Source of the DNA: Gonocerus acuteangulatus
Lineage: Eukaryota; Arthropoda; Insecta; Hemiptera; Coreidae
Assembly (NCBI GenBank): GCA_946811695.1
Contig: OX328124.1
Location: forward strand, 28,167,448 to 28,231,447
Direction of reading: 5' to 3'
Length of the DNA: 64,000 nt
Shown in pieces: positions 11,332 through 22,212 of this stretch (position 1 is the stretch's first letter; each line of letters opens with the position of its first letter). The notes below the pieces were generated by a model. It did not search any database. It was not told the DNA's origin and saw only the letters and a list, made by a program, of their open reading frames with translations. Position numbers and translations under genes: made by a program.

Positions 11332-12240
11332 CTGTTAACACGATAGCGGCCAGAGTTTTTGTTTTTTCGTCACGAAACTTGGTATATAGCATTCAATTAG
11401 CAAACGATTGAACGAGTTCGTTAACCACCAAAATCGGTCCACCGGAAGGGGGGGGGGTTTACCCCGAACCCAAAACACTAATTTGACTATGTCAGCCGTA
11501 ATATTTGTTATATTTCAACGAAACTTGGTATTCGTAGTGGTAATATAGAGAGAAAAGTGAGATATAAAAATGAACTAAATCGGTTCATTAGAAGGGGGGG
11601 TTTACTCCGGACCCACAATACCAATTCGCCACTACCAGCCGTGATTTTTGGTATATTTCGACGAAACTCGGTATTCGTAGTGGTAATCCACAGGTAAATA
11701 ACTGTTGTAAAAATAAACTAAATCGGTTCATTAGGAAGGGGGGTTTACTCTTGACCCAAATTCTTAATATACTCATACCGGTCGTAATTTCTGCTGTATT
11801 GTAACGAAACGCGGTATACGTCGTGGGTAACTCATGAGAAAGAAGTGTTGTAAAAATGAGCTGAATCGGTCAATCGGAAAGCGGGGGTTTAATTTGTAAT
11901 ATATTTCAATAGAAAAGCCCGTCAGACGTAGGTTCACAAAGCCGCCGCAAGGAGCGCTTTCTACCACTAGAGTGACTGTATCCTGTTCCTGCGTTAGATC
12001 TAAATACGATAATATGAGGTTTTTTGTATTTATTACGTAGTGTAATAGGTACCATGTGTAAACATAACTCTGGAAGCAAATTATTAATTGATCAGTTACT
12101 CATTACAAATTTAAAAGAGAACTATTCATGTTTTTATTTTATTTATGTAGGATATTTTAAGCAAATTGTTCTGAAAAGCAATCTACACTACCCAAATTCT
12201 GAGGAAAGTGCTTAGTTATGCAGCTCCTGCGTGACGGACT
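11151..12240 (-). mobile_element. Helentron-like element, family A, copy 2 (apparently full length)
   Basis: The minus-strand 3' end is CTAA (11154-11151) preceded by the ACTTTCCT/AGGAAAGT hairpin. The 5' end reads TCCGTCACGCAGGAGCTGCA, beginning at about 12238. Close inside it, AGCACTTTCC is the reverse complement of GGAAAGTGCT at the 3' end, so the terminal repeat is asymmetric. The interior holds (TA)n at 11276-11322, a G tract and about 140-base direct repeats. The frames at 11588-11967 come from those repeats. Confidence 0.8.
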
Positions 12241-13560
12241 TTTTTTTCAAAATATGAACCACCACCCATAGTGAATTGAACTCAAAACTATATGCAAGTA
12301 CACTCGAAGCCATGGGAAATACATTCAGTAAATTATTATGTTAATTATTAAATAAATTATTAATGTTTTTAATTATTCAAATTTCATTTGATACATGGAC
12401 TAGGGCTGCAGAAAAAACAATTTTTGCAAGTATAGATAAAGCTGTGATGAAGAAATTAATAAGTTATATCTCCAATCCTTCAAAAATAGATTAAAGAATT
12501 TAATTACTGCCAGGTAATTGAAACACTGAAGAGGTGTGATAAAAATTCTTGAATACTTCAAATCTGCCAAGGATATAGACCACATATGTGCATTACTAGT
12601 AAACCCTGCGAAATAGTGCTTAGTTACCTAGAAAATCGAGCTTATCTTGCTCAAATTCTATGAATTAGATATATTCTTGATAACATTTGAAACATTCATT
12701 TTTACAAATTGTTAATAATAATGAGATATTTAAATGTATGGTTTGTTTCATAATGTCCAGGTTTTTTAGAAGTTATTCTAGTGATTATGTATTCTTTTAT
12801 GTATCTTCCTAACGTCATAATATTTATACATAAATTAGAAAGAATTCTGTATTTGATTTATAAATTTTCCTTTTGAGAAAATACACAGCTTAGTACTGTG
12901 TCTTTGATTTTGAAGTCAAATTTTCATTTAAATGTGAAATCTGCTAAGTATTATATATTATCTACATATATTGCATTAATAGATTTTCTTATTGTCTACA
13001 TTTATTATTGTATATTATTATTGTTTTTTTTTTTTTTTATTAATTTTCGTGCATCGGCTACTGAGGCCTTTAGCACACGTCGAACTCAATCTATTACTGT
13101 CTTTGCATGTTATATTTTAAACACACACATATATGCATTATTATTGTTTATTATGTTTTCTTATTGGTATATTATTATTGTACTATTATTTGATAGTGTC
13201 AACACTGAGATAAAAGTTGTAGGTTGGCGGACTTGTTTGCCCTGTTCTAGTTACTGTTTTTTTTATGATGTAATGTCTGTTTAGTGTGTTTTCTCTTATT
13301 CTATATATGATGTTGCATATAATGTGTTGGATAGATTTATTCCTTCAATTATTAAATTTAACAAAATCAACACCATAGTGCAGAAAGGTAAAGTAGCCAT
13401 TACAAATAAACAGAATATAAACTTTTAAACAATCTTTCATTTCTGTAATAATAATTTAGAATAAATATTTAGCTAAATATCTAAAAAAAAAAAAAAGCAC
13501 ATTTAAAATATGTCCTATTTGTTAAAAGGGCTAGTTATTTATCAAAAATTGTTATTATTT
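12241..13560. other. Intronic AT-rich sequence, no gene recognised
   Basis: No known repeat or gene was recognised with confidence. A T run at 13024-13038 followed by CGTGCATCGGCTACTGAGG loosely resembles the reversed tail of the local SINEs, but the match is too weak to call. The long frame at 12898-13284 is AT-rich and unlike any protein I know. Confidence 0.4.
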
Positions 13561-13562
13561 AA

Positions 13563-14090
13563 TGGGTAATAATGAGTGAGAGCTGCCCAGAGCCCGATCT
13601 TCATGAAACTTCGTATACTTATTCATTTTGACCTAATTTAGAAGAAAAAATTAAAAATCACTCGCGGTCAGGCCTAGAACAGTATTTATTAAGCAATAAA
13701 GTTGAGTGTTATACTGGTTAAAAGCTGGTGTAAACGAAGTATTTGTAAACACGCGCATGCGCGGTAATGTCAAATTGGGAGAGCCAGAATTGACCTAACT
13801 CCGATTTTCTTAAAACTTCGAATACTTATTCAACCCAATTATGAATAAAAACGTGACAAAAATATCACAAACGACTAATTGTTTTTCCCATTGTTATGAT
13901 AAAGCTCGTAATGTTATGATAAAACTCGTTTATAGCCTGTATATCAGTCAACTTTAATGCTTAATAAATACTGTTCTAGGCCTGACCGCGAGTGATTTTT
14001 AATTTTTTCTTCTTAATTAGGTCAAAATGAATAAGTATACGAAGTTTCATGAAGATCTGGCTCTGGGCAGCTCTCGCTCATTATTACCCC
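13563..14090. mobile_element. MITE-like element with about 135-base terminal inverted repeats
   Basis: The left arm starts GGGTAATAATGAGTGAGAGC, and the right arm (about 13955-14090) is its reverse complement and ends CTCATTATTACCCC. The arms share CTTCGTATACTTATTCATTTT and AATCACTCGCGGTCAGGC with few mismatches, so insertion is fairly recent. An internal copy of the arm (CTCCGATTTTCTTAAAACTT, about 13800) is diverged. There is no transposase. It is inserted in the DRAM intron just downstream of the exon at 14281-14404. Confidence 0.85.
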
Positions 14091-14280
14091 ATAGCCTTCA
14101 CATCACTGCTTTCGAGCGCATAAACCTCAACTTCGAGGTTGAAAACTAAGAAGTTTGGTATAAAAAAAAAATTGCTCTTCATATTGAAAATTATGAGCAT
14201 TTTAAATCACTTATACAACAACATAATTACAGCTAAAAGAATTAAAAAGAAAAAATAGTGGTATGCTAATAAGAAATTAC

Positions 14281-14404
14281 CTGGTATACTTCCAGCTGTG
14301 ATGGCTATAATGAGGAAGGAAACGGCCAAACTGCAGAGTATACAGCGACATATGAAGACCCATTTGGAGTCAAACTCTTTTCCCATGTAGTACGAAAACA
14401 TGGT
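14281..14404 (-). CDS. DRAM2: DRAM-family protein, internal exon
   Basis: The minus-strand acceptor AATTTCAG precedes ACC ATG TTT; translation gives TMFSYYMGKEFDSKW, then a hydrophobic helix (VFICRCILCSLAVSFLIIAI) and TAGSIP, with donor GTAATT at 14280-14275. TMFSYYM aligns with TILSYQM in DRAM2, followed by the same kind of membrane helix. It starts in phase 0 and ends in phase 1, which fits the exon at 8125-8285. The open frame continuing past the donor is intron read-through. Confidence 0.9.
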
Positions 14405-14569
14405 CTGAAATTGCGAATGAATTGTACAAAATATTTGAAATTATTTAAATTGAATAAATAGACAATAAATTGCTATCATGTCAGCTACATTGATGTAATA
14501 ATTCAACATATATATAAAAAAAAAAAAAAAATTGTTTAGACCCTTCTGCTAAAATTCAGGAACATAAAT

Positions 14570-14812
14570 ATGCTTTAGGTCCACTTGACAAACCTATGTA
14601 ATGTACTCTATAAAATACAGTCTTCTTTTTCGTACATGGCCACTGCGTGTGCACGAACGCCAGCGAACGCAATTTTTGTGACATTCTCTTGTAACGCTTA
14701 GGCCCATCCGACCAACCTATGTAATGTACTATATAAAGTTCAGTCTTCTTTTTCGTACATGGCCACTGTGCATGCACGAATGCCAGCAGACACTTTATTG
14801 TAATGTTTTTTC
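14570..14812. repeat. Two-copy tandem repeat, about 125 bases
   Basis: The block at 14570-14696 recurs at 14697-14812: both contain CCTATGTAATGTACT, CAGTCTTCTTTTTCGTACAT and GGCCACTG...TGCACGAA...GCCAGC. The copies differ at scattered positions. No coding was seen; the minus frame 14556-14777 (two CTKKKTE repeats) reflects the duplication. Confidence 0.8.
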
Positions 14813-14964
14813 CAGTTTAGTCACCGCAAAGGCATATTTATGCTAAAAAAAGCATGGTAAGCTCAGTTATAAAAAGAATAGTAGATACTAAAAAACTTGA
14901 GAAATGTGAGAGACTCTTAATGATCTAACAGTGAAAGCATTCATAGTGGCAACAATGAAATTGA

Positions 14965-15185
14965 GGAACCAACAAATATTCAATGGACCGGTTCCCTCGT
15001 ATATAGAAATGACTTAAGGAGGAGGCGAGTTCAAAACATGGATGCATACGTGTTCAGGGGTGGATTCGTGGTCCCAGCCCAGCCCTAGGCACTCCCTTAA
15101 TGGATGACTGTAAATGAGGAAACAGGTGGCCAGAGCATAGGTCTTACCACACTATCTTAATCATGTGCTGCAACGACAAGAATCA
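14965..15185 (+). mobile_element. Decayed tRNA-derived SINE, second family
   Basis: The word order GAGTTCAAAACATGG, CCCAGCCC, AATGGATGAC, ACCACACTATCTTAATCATGTG matches the body of the SINEs at 4735-5010 and 21882-22212. The head is eroded, so this is a low-identity old copy. Confidence 0.45.
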
Positions 15186-15947
15186 TCTTTTTTTCTGTTC
15201 AAGGGGTACAAAATTTCAAAAAATCTTTTTTAAAACAATTTATACTCAATGATTTCGAACAATCACTCATTTTATGTTCTCACAAGATACACTGCAACAT
15301 TTCCAACTACATAAATAAAATATGTCTTCTAAGAGTGGAGATTTCACAATTAAAGTGACAATATATCTATTTTTAGATTAGATCTTTTTTATTTTTTTGT
15401 ATACATTATGCTATAATAATGTATAGTCTCATTAAAAAATGCCTGACATGGTATGTAAATAGCAGCTCAGTGATTCAGACAAAAGCCACCTATATCAGAT
15501 GCAGGGCTGCTTTTCAGCGAACAAAATCTATACAATCAGAAATTACTGCTAAATACCAGTAAAATAATATGTTGTAACTTAAATTTATGAACAAATTATA
15601 CAACCCTTATTTTTCTAAAAAAATTACTTTTTGTGCTTAGCCTCAAAAAATGCAGTGGTATTCAAGGCTTTAGCCCCTCGTGCACATGCTTAAGTCTGCT
15701 CTGGTTCTTAGGAGTTCAGCAAATTTTAGGAAAATGAGTTTTTAACAACAATAATTCATAGCTAGAACCAGTTTGCTACTACTGTGAATGCTTGAAGTCA
15801 ATGACTAGGGGCAAGAGTCAATAATCAAGCAGTGAGATGGTAAGCAAAGCTACTTTTCAGTATGTCGGAGGAACTGGTCCAGATTTCTGTGTACTGTAAA
15901 AAAAATAAAATAAAAAAATAAGTAAATTATGATTTGTAAATTCATAC

Positions 15948-16025
15948 CTGAAGAATAAAATAAATAGCTCCACCCAGGAAGCACATAGCAGCTCCAATAT
16001 AATGCACTGGCTTTATTCGATTCAC
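15948..16025 (-). CDS. DRAM2: DRAM-family protein, internal exon
   Basis: A 78-base exon between acceptor TTGCAG and donor GTATGAAT, phase 0 at both ends. It encodes VNRIKPVHYIGAAMCFLGG followed by AIYFILQ. In DRAM2 the segment after SIVANFQ has the same H-x-x-GA...G-x-x-YxxxQ pattern, the conserved membrane helix of the family. It joins exactly to VANFQ of the upstream exon and TMFSYY of the downstream exon. Confidence 0.92.
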
Positions 16026-16498
16026 CTGCAATTGATCAATTAAATGAATTTTGAGGAAGACTAGGTAGATATGCGAAATTAGATTAAAATTTTTACCTCT
16101 TGACTGGCCAGATAATTATTTGATGATAAAACTCAAGGTACAGTTTTGTCTATTGGTCAAAATTAATTTGAATAGGCTATATTTGACTAAAACTTTAATT
16201 TATTTTACATAACTATAATATTTCAATGTAATCCTAACAATCAAATAATGACTCGCAGGAACTTATCATGCTAGGCTATTTTATTTTTTTCTCAGCCCTA
16301 GTGGCATTTGGAAAGCTTGGAATAGAAAAAAATGTTAACACCTACTCCAAAGACATCCTAAAGAAACCACAATCCACCGTGCCCCCAAAATTTCTGTACC
16401 TATTTCTCGACAATGACTACATCATTTAGTATATTATTAAAAGTGGTAGAGGGTACCTTTGAAGGCTCATGAAATCATGATCTTCGAGTAAATTGCTA

Positions 16499-17192
16499 TA
16501 GTCTAAGAGCCAACAGGTAAAAGTGGGCATGATCGAAGACCCTGCTGAATCTGAGATATTTTAGGAAAATTTTTGAGGCAATAGCAGATTTCCTTCTCCT
16601 GCTGACCTAGTCTGGTGCGTTAGTAAACGGCATCCGGAAAAGTCTTGATTATTTTTAATTTCTGTCGAATGACTGGGGGGAAATTACTCCAAAAGATTTT
16701 TCACCGGGCAAGGTACAGCAAAAGTGTTGAAAAATTAGGTTGGAAAATTCATGCATGCAACTGCGGAAATATCCAGCCTATTTTCAATCTTTGCAATCAT
16801 CTTGCAGTCCCTTAAATAAAATCTAAATGTCTGGCTTTTGGCATTTACTTTATTTAATGTGTAAAGATTGCTTACAAAAAGTGTAACATGGGTGTTGGAT
16901 CATGTCCCCAATCATCTATTTTCGACTATTTATGCTATATCTTGTCTCTTGAAAAATCTCTTTGTGAACTTTTCCCGTTCTCCTTCCATAAAAGTAAAGC
17001 AATAAACAAATTTTGTGACGAGTGTTCAGTCATTCCCCCTAATAACCTAGGCTATTCCGGCTGGCATTTCTGAACGTCTCAGCCTCACATGGAAGAGATT
17101 TTTGTGGTCACCAAATAAAGTTTCCTAAAATTTCTCGAATCCAGCAGGGTGCTCGAACATGACCACTTTTTCCTGCTAGGCCTTGGTCTAGG
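16499..17192. mobile_element. Inverted-repeat (foldback) element
   Basis: The left arm (16500-16585) has GTGGGCATGATCGAAGACCC and TGCTGAATCTGAGATATTTT. The right arm (about 17100-17190) is a diverged reverse complement, with AAATTTCTCGAATCCAGCAG, GGTGCTCGAACATGACCAC and TTCCTGCTAGGCCTTGG. About 510 bases of unique sequence lie between. It fills most of the 1.26-kb intron; no transposase was seen. Confidence 0.6.
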
Positions 17193-17282
17193 AACTAGGT
17201 AGGATAAAGGCTTTCCATTATAGTGAATAGTTATTTAGAGCAGAAGTTGGATGCGTAAATTATTATTTAATTGTAACATTAC

Positions 17283-17431
17283 CTGGAAGTTTGCTACCAT
17301 GGAGAGACCAAGACAAGAAATAAATCCAATGTAAGTAGCCACTGTATTCAGGCGTAATCGTTGTCCGAATTTAAATTTGTATGTGGCAAATATATCTACC
17401 TGCAACCCTCTCACGTAGACACAGCAACTTA
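17283..17431 (-). CDS. DRAM2: DRAM-family protein, internal exon (most diagnostic)
   Basis: Minus-strand exon between acceptor TTTCATTGCAG and donor GTAATG. It encodes SCCVYVRGLQVDIFATYKFK, FGQRLRLNTVATYIGFISCL and GLSMVANFQ. ISCLGLSMVANFQ is nearly identical to LSCLGLSIVANFQ of DRAM2, and VYVRGLQV fits its IYVRYKQV. The exon needs one base from the previous exon; T from 28042-28163 plus TA makes a Leu codon, giving AALLLSCC. A downstream in-frame acceptor (GGGTTGCAG at 17400) is possible but would lose the conserved VYVR segment. A 5S-SINE sits only about 37 bases upstream of the acceptor. Confidence 0.93.
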
Positions 17432-17455
17432 CTGCAATGAAACATATGTACATTA

Positions 17456-17466
17456 GACGTTGTTTT

Positions 17467-17503
<37 letters not shown>

Positions 17504-17641
17504 GGCGCATCTACATCTTGGCCATTAGCGCCGGGCTATCTATAGGTTGCCACCCTTTTATAATGCCAACAGCACGTGGTCGGTCACCCATTCAGGTACT
17601 GACCACGCCCGACGTTGCTTAACTTCGGTGACGTTGTTTTA
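17456..17641 (-). mobile_element. 5S rRNA-derived SINE with 13-base target duplication
   Basis: Minus orientation (same sense as the DRAM gene). The plus strand shows a T tract (17469-17501), TACGGCGCATCTACATC, CATTAGCGCCGGGC, then the reverse of 5S rRNA (CCAACAGCACGTGG, CCGACGTTGCTTAACTTCGG). GACGTTGTTTTAA is present on both sides (17456-17468 and 17629-17641). Its 5' end is truncated within the 5S part. On the mRNA strand its roughly 32-base poly-A lies just ahead of the splice acceptor of the exon at 17283-17431. Confidence 0.9.
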
Positions 17642-17749
17642 AATAGTTCTATTTGTGTAAGTAAATATAAAATTGTAGTCAACTTCCAATGTTATGTAAA
17701 GCAGGCCATTCACGTTTCGATTTGTGGTCCAACATCCGAAGTTGGATCC

Positions 17750-18040
17750 GATATATATATACATATATAAATCACGTGTCTGTCTGTTTGTTTGTTCCTT
17801 ATACAAATCCACACCGTTTGACTGACATTGACCAAACTTCGCACATAGATACGTCTTGATCCAGGAAATCTCGTAGTCTAGCTCAAAATCTTCTAGGATT
17901 CACAGTTCGGGAGTTACGCCTTCGAAAATGTCATTTATGAAGGATTAAATTCTCCGAAATAGCCATTTTCTTCCAGTGTTGCAACTTCTTCAAAGAAGAA
18001 CGGCAATATAGATGGAAATTAGCAAGCCAACAAAACTCTT
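17750..18040. mobile_element. Unclassified interspersed repeat
   Basis: TATATATA then TCACGTGTCTGTCTGTTTGT, then words such as CCACACCGTTTGACTGACAT and GACCAAACTTCGCACATAG. This style (TA run, TGTCTGT, then CCGTTTGA...ACCAAACTT) is like the interior of the Helentron-like families below (GATTTTGATGAAATTTGG after TTTGTCTGTT), but the sequences do not align well. No termini were identified. Confidence 0.35.
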
Positions 18041-18760
18041 TTTTTTTTTTTTAAGTTTTACTTTCTTTTTGTTTTTGTTTTACTTTTTTTTAAGTTATAC
18101 TTATTTTTAAAGTTTTATTTTAACTTCTTTTAAAGTTTTACCTATTCTCAAAATAGCCTTATATTCTCAGAATTTGGAGAAAAATCATATTTCTGTTTAA
18201 GAAGTATATATCAAGTAAGACAACACTGGGCTCCTAGATGTTATTCAGTTTTGCGACAGAATTAAGCTTGCAAATACATTTAAACGGTTTAAGTTTTTAA
18301 CAAATTTTTTTTGAAACATTTCGTTAAAACTTTGTTTTAAAACATTTCAGTTTTAACCTTTGTTTGTTTAATTATAAATTACAATTTAAATTACATTACG
18401 TTTGCAAACGTGTATATCAAACTTTTTTAAGTTTCAACATTTTTTAAGTCTACCTTTTAGCCTTTTAAGTCTATCTTAAATAAAAAGTAAATATATCGTG
18501 TAACATAAATTTATTTCTGTAGGACAACAATGGGCTTAGAAGCCATTTTTCTTTTGCTATAAAACATTTACGTTTTAAGCTTGAATTTTTTTTTCTTTTT
18601 TTAGCCTTAGTGTTTATATCTAACATTCATACATCTAACTTTTTAAGTTTCATGAAACTTTTTTAAGTGTCTGCAAACTTTTTAAGTTTTCAAACGTGCG
18701 CTAATCAAACTTCATAAAATTTGCAAAAGTGTCTGTATCAAACTTTTTTAAGTTTGGTGT
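18041..18760. repeat. Low-complexity region rich in TTTTTAAGTTT words
   Basis: AACTTTTTTAAGTTT and close variants recur at least ten times, irregularly spaced, in both senses because the word is nearly palindromic. The segment 18267-18365 (AAATACATTTAAACGGTTTA...ACATTTCAGTTTTAACC) is repeated at 20050-20152, on the other side of the Helentron-like element at 18906-20025. Confidence 0.6.
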
Positions 18761-18905
18761 TTTCATTTATCTTATAGCATTAAGTAAGTCAAGTAAGTAG
18801 AACTATAGGTTTAACTTCCATACCCTTTGTTTACTATTTTTGTTACTATTCCATTATATTGCTTATTAAAAACTATGCCTTTAATAATTAAGTTATGCCT
18901 CCGTT

Positions 18906-19037
18906 TTAGCACCGAAGGAAAGTAGCTATTGAGGTTGCACTCATGACGGAATTTTTGAAAAATTTCTTCGAATCTTTATCGATCCTACCTAGTAGACACC
19001 GAAAATGACCCCCGTTAAAATTTATATATATCTATAT

Positions 19038-19086
<49 letters not shown>

Positions 19087-20025
19087 TAAGTATATGTGTC
19101 TGTTAACACGATAGCGGCCAGAGTTTTTGTTTTTTCTTCATGAAACATGGTATATAGCGTTCAAATAGCAAACGATTAAACGAGTTCGTTAACCACCAAA
19201 ATCAGTGCACCGGGAGGGGGGGGGGGGTTACCCCGGACCCAAAACACTAATTTGACCATACCAGCCGTAGTTTTTGTTATATTTCAACGAAACTCGGTAT
19301 TCGTTATTTTGATCTAAAGAGAGAATTCCGTTGTAAAAATAAACTAAATCGGTTCATTAGAAGGGGGGGGGGTTACTCTGGACCCACAATACCAATTTGC
19401 CACTGCCAGCCGTAATTTTTGTTACATTTCAACGAAACTTGGTATTCGTGGTGGTAATCAACAGAGAAAAATGGGTTGTAAAAATAAACTAAATCGGGTT
19501 ATTTGGAGGGGGGGGGGGGTTACTCTGGATCTAAAGTACTAATATACTCATAACGGTCGTAATTTCTGCTGTATTGTAACGAAACGCGGTATGCTTCGTG
19601 GGTATCTCATGAGAAAGAAGTGTTGTAAAAATGAAGTAAATCGGTCTTTTGGAAAGGAGGGTTTACTTTAAACTCTGTTTCATTACAATTAGCCAGCCAG
19701 ACGTAGGTTCGCAAAGCCGCCGCGAGGAGCGCTATCTCCCACTAGGGGTACTGCATCCTGTTCCTGCGTCAGATCAAAAGACGGAATGTGAAGTTTTTGT
19801 ATATTTATTAAGTAGTACAGTATCATGTATTAACATAACTCTGGAAGCAAATTATTTACAAAATTAATAATTGAACAGTTCTCATAAGAAATGTAAATGA
19901 GCAGAACTATTCACGTTTTTATTTTATTTATATAGGTTATTTACAGCAAATTATTCAGTAATGTAGTCTACACTAAACAAATTCTGAGGAAAGTGCTTAG
20001 TTATGCAGCTCCTGCGTGACGGACT
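18906..20025 (-). mobile_element. Helentron-like element, family A, copy 3 (damaged 3' hairpin)
   Basis: The element is collinear with 11151-12240. At the 3' end only one hairpin arm remains: TTAGCACCGAAGGAAAGTAG on plus, lacking the ACTTTCCT half. The 5' end, TATGCAGCTCCTGCGTGACG then GACTTTT, closes at 20025. (TA)n is at 19041-19082 and G tracts at 19217-19228, 19364-19373 and 19507-19519 mark the tandem units. A copy with a broken terminus should not be mobile (inference). Confidence 0.8.
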
Positions 20026-20049
20026 TTTATCAAATGCATTTGCTTAGTA

Positions 20050-20152
20050 AAAGCTTGCAAATACATTTAAACGGTTTATGTTTTTAACAAATCTTTTTCG
20101 AAACATTTCGTTAAAACTGTGTTTTAAAACATTTCAGTTTTAACCTTTGTTT
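20050..20152 (+). repeat. Direct duplicate of 18267-18365
   Basis: About 100 bases nearly identical to 18267-18365, including TGCAAATACATTTAAACGG and TTCGTTAAAACT, differing at a handful of sites. The pair brackets the family A element, so the flanking DNA was duplicated before or during its insertion. Confidence 0.75.
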
Positions 20153-20209
20153 GTCTATTTTCATCTTTTAGTTATGCCATACATGGTGTTAATATAGAAT
20201 ATAGAAGTG

Positions 20210-20960
20210 TTTAATTGCTTGAAAAATTAACAAATAAGAGAATTAAAATTATGAGATGTGACAATGGTAAGGAATATTTAAATAGTATGATTTATACTTT
20301 TACAAAGAATAAGAGTATCTAAATTAATCCATGCCCTCATATATTCACAAATTAAAAAGAACTGCTGACCAATTTTATAGAACAATTATGAATATATGTC
20401 ATTGTTTACTGGCAGAATCTATTGTTGTAAAAAAGTTTTGGCCAAAAATTGTTTGTGGAGCAACTTATTTGAAAAATCGCACTTTAGCTAAAACCATTGA
20501 GAATAAAACATCCTATAAAATATATTTGGAAAGAAACCAGATGTTTCTAAGTTACGTTTATATGGTAGTAAAGTTGTTCTTAAGAAACCAGAACAAATAA
20601 CGACTTTTAAATGGGGTAAGAAGGTGAATATTTACATTTTAATCCGTTATAGTGAAGCTCGGGAGTACTCTTGAATAATAAAATTTAGTCACTATGCATG
20701 TTGATGATGATGATTAGTTAATAGCTAGGTTAGTGGGAACTGATGAAAAATTTTAATGAAGAAAAGGAACCGGACTTGATTAATTTTTAGATGAAAGCCT
20801 TGGATAAATACAAATGTATAATAGTTTTAAACAAAATAATACTTGGGATTTAGTTGAAAATAAGAAAGTTGTAAATGCAAAATGTTGAACAGTTGGACAT
20901 AAAGACTGCATTCTTAAATGGTAAAATCAATTCGGAAGTGTATATTTGAGGAGATTGGTA
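20210..20960 (+). pseudogene. Ty1/copia retrotransposon remnant (integrase and RT pieces)
   Basis: Frame fragments: MRCDNGKEYLNS (the integrase DNGKEY motif) near 20251-20290; ADQFYRTIMNICHCLLAES, FWPKIVCGATYLKNRT and NKTSYKIYLERN (integrase C-terminal part, pattern fW..av..a.YL.NR) at 20350-20540; YGSKVVLKKPEQ in another frame at about 20560; HVDDDD near 20698 (RT YVDD-like box); EQLDIKTAFLNGKINSEVY (copia RT) at 20890-20945. The RT motifs are in unusual order (VDD before DIKTAFLNG) and frames are broken by stops and shifts. No LTRs were found. Confidence 0.8.
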
Positions 20961-21880
20961 TCAAAGTTGGACAACTCCATTTTTTTTTCAATTGAAAAAA
21001 ATGGAGTTGTCTAACATTTGAGTCAAATGAATATATTGGAGACATGCTTACAAACTCATTGTGTTAAGAAACATTTGAGAAATTCAGAAATATGTTAAAT
21101 TTGATATTTTATATTTCATATATTGTTCATACTTCCTGCCTTAAGGAGGAACATTTTTGCCGGTTATACAATTTATAATATGAAGTGATGTACATCTTGC
21201 TGTTGTGTGTAATAAATGAATATGAACTTGACATGCTTTTATGAATCTCCCACACTTTTACTACTTTTAAATCATTTCTTATCTCAACAATTTTAATTAT
21301 AAAAAGGGTCAAAAGGCACATTTAATTTTAAAAAATATGGTAGTAATACCCATTATGAATAACTTCCAGAAGGAATCAATTACATTCTCTTCTAGATTTG
21401 TACCAAAAATATTTACTTTATTATCATAAATTATTCCTCCAAGCCCTCAATCTTAGAACCTTTAAAAAAGTATGTTCCATTAAGAAGAAGGCAGCAACCA
21501 TGGAGTTTTATATCATTTTTATTGTTTCATAACGTTTTGTCCATCGCAAGCCTAACTTAATTTCACTTTTAATATTTAAATTTATATCATTTTAATTTGC
21601 TGTCATGGAATTGTCTTTAAACCATTTCCTTCTTATTAAAATGAATTCTTTCATTTATCCCCCCCCCCCCCAGGTGAATTGAATTTTCCATGCAATTTTC
21701 TATTAATCTAAATATGCCAAGCCTATTTATTATTGACATATTTACACCCAGCAGTTTTATTACATTTTTATATCTGCTTTCTTTTCTCTGAGATATTTAT
21801 ATCCTCTGACTACTCCATTATTTAAATACGCTTGCAATTTGAGCACAAAATTGTTGCAAAATAAAAAAAAATAAAAAAAA
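20961..21880. other. Intronic AT-rich sequence, no gene recognised
   Basis: Contains a short inverted repeat AACTCCATTTTTTTTTCAAT against ATTGAAAAAAATGGAGTT near 20970-21010 and a C tract at 21660-21672. Nothing else was recognised. Confidence 0.4.
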
Positions 21881-21881
21881 A

Positions 21882-22212
21882 AAGGCCACGAGGACCCTAA
21901 GTGGCAGATACTATAGAGGAATCTGATTCATGACTGTACAGCACACTAGGGAGATAGTGTGGTCAGCACTATGCTCCAGCCGCCTGATTTTCCCCTAGGC
22001 TGCTTCGACACCTCAAGCCATTAGCACCCAGGGTATCCATTGGTAAATTTATTAAAGGCTGGGTTGGCCTAGGGACTGCCAGTGAGGCCAAATTCAACCC
22101 AAGAACGAAGACATTAGAAGAAAAAATCTTTATTGTTTGCTCGAGATTCGATCTCAGGTGCTCCAGTTTATTGGTCCAGTGCTCTACCACTGAGCTAACC
22201 TCGACCCCTCGC
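21882..22212 (-). mobile_element. tRNA-derived SINE, second family, best copy
   Basis: On the minus strand the head reads GGTCGAGGTTAGCTCAGTGG then TAGAGCACTGG and GAGATCGAATCTCGAG, clear A-box and B-box equivalents of a tRNA-like promoter. The body runs through CCACACTATCTCCCTAG to GGGTCCTCGTGGCC, followed by an A-rich tail (T/A run on plus at 21860-21882). Length is about 330 bases. The minus frame over it is not a gene. Confidence 0.8.

Noticed and set aside
12898..13284. A 128-residue membrane protein
   Set aside because: Its hydrophobic character comes from TTT/ATT-rich DNA including a T15 run; no motif or conservation evidence.
17235..17510. A single 91-residue protein over the DRAM exon
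   Set aside because: Only 17283-17431 is exon; the rest reads through a poly-A tract (poly-K) and intron.
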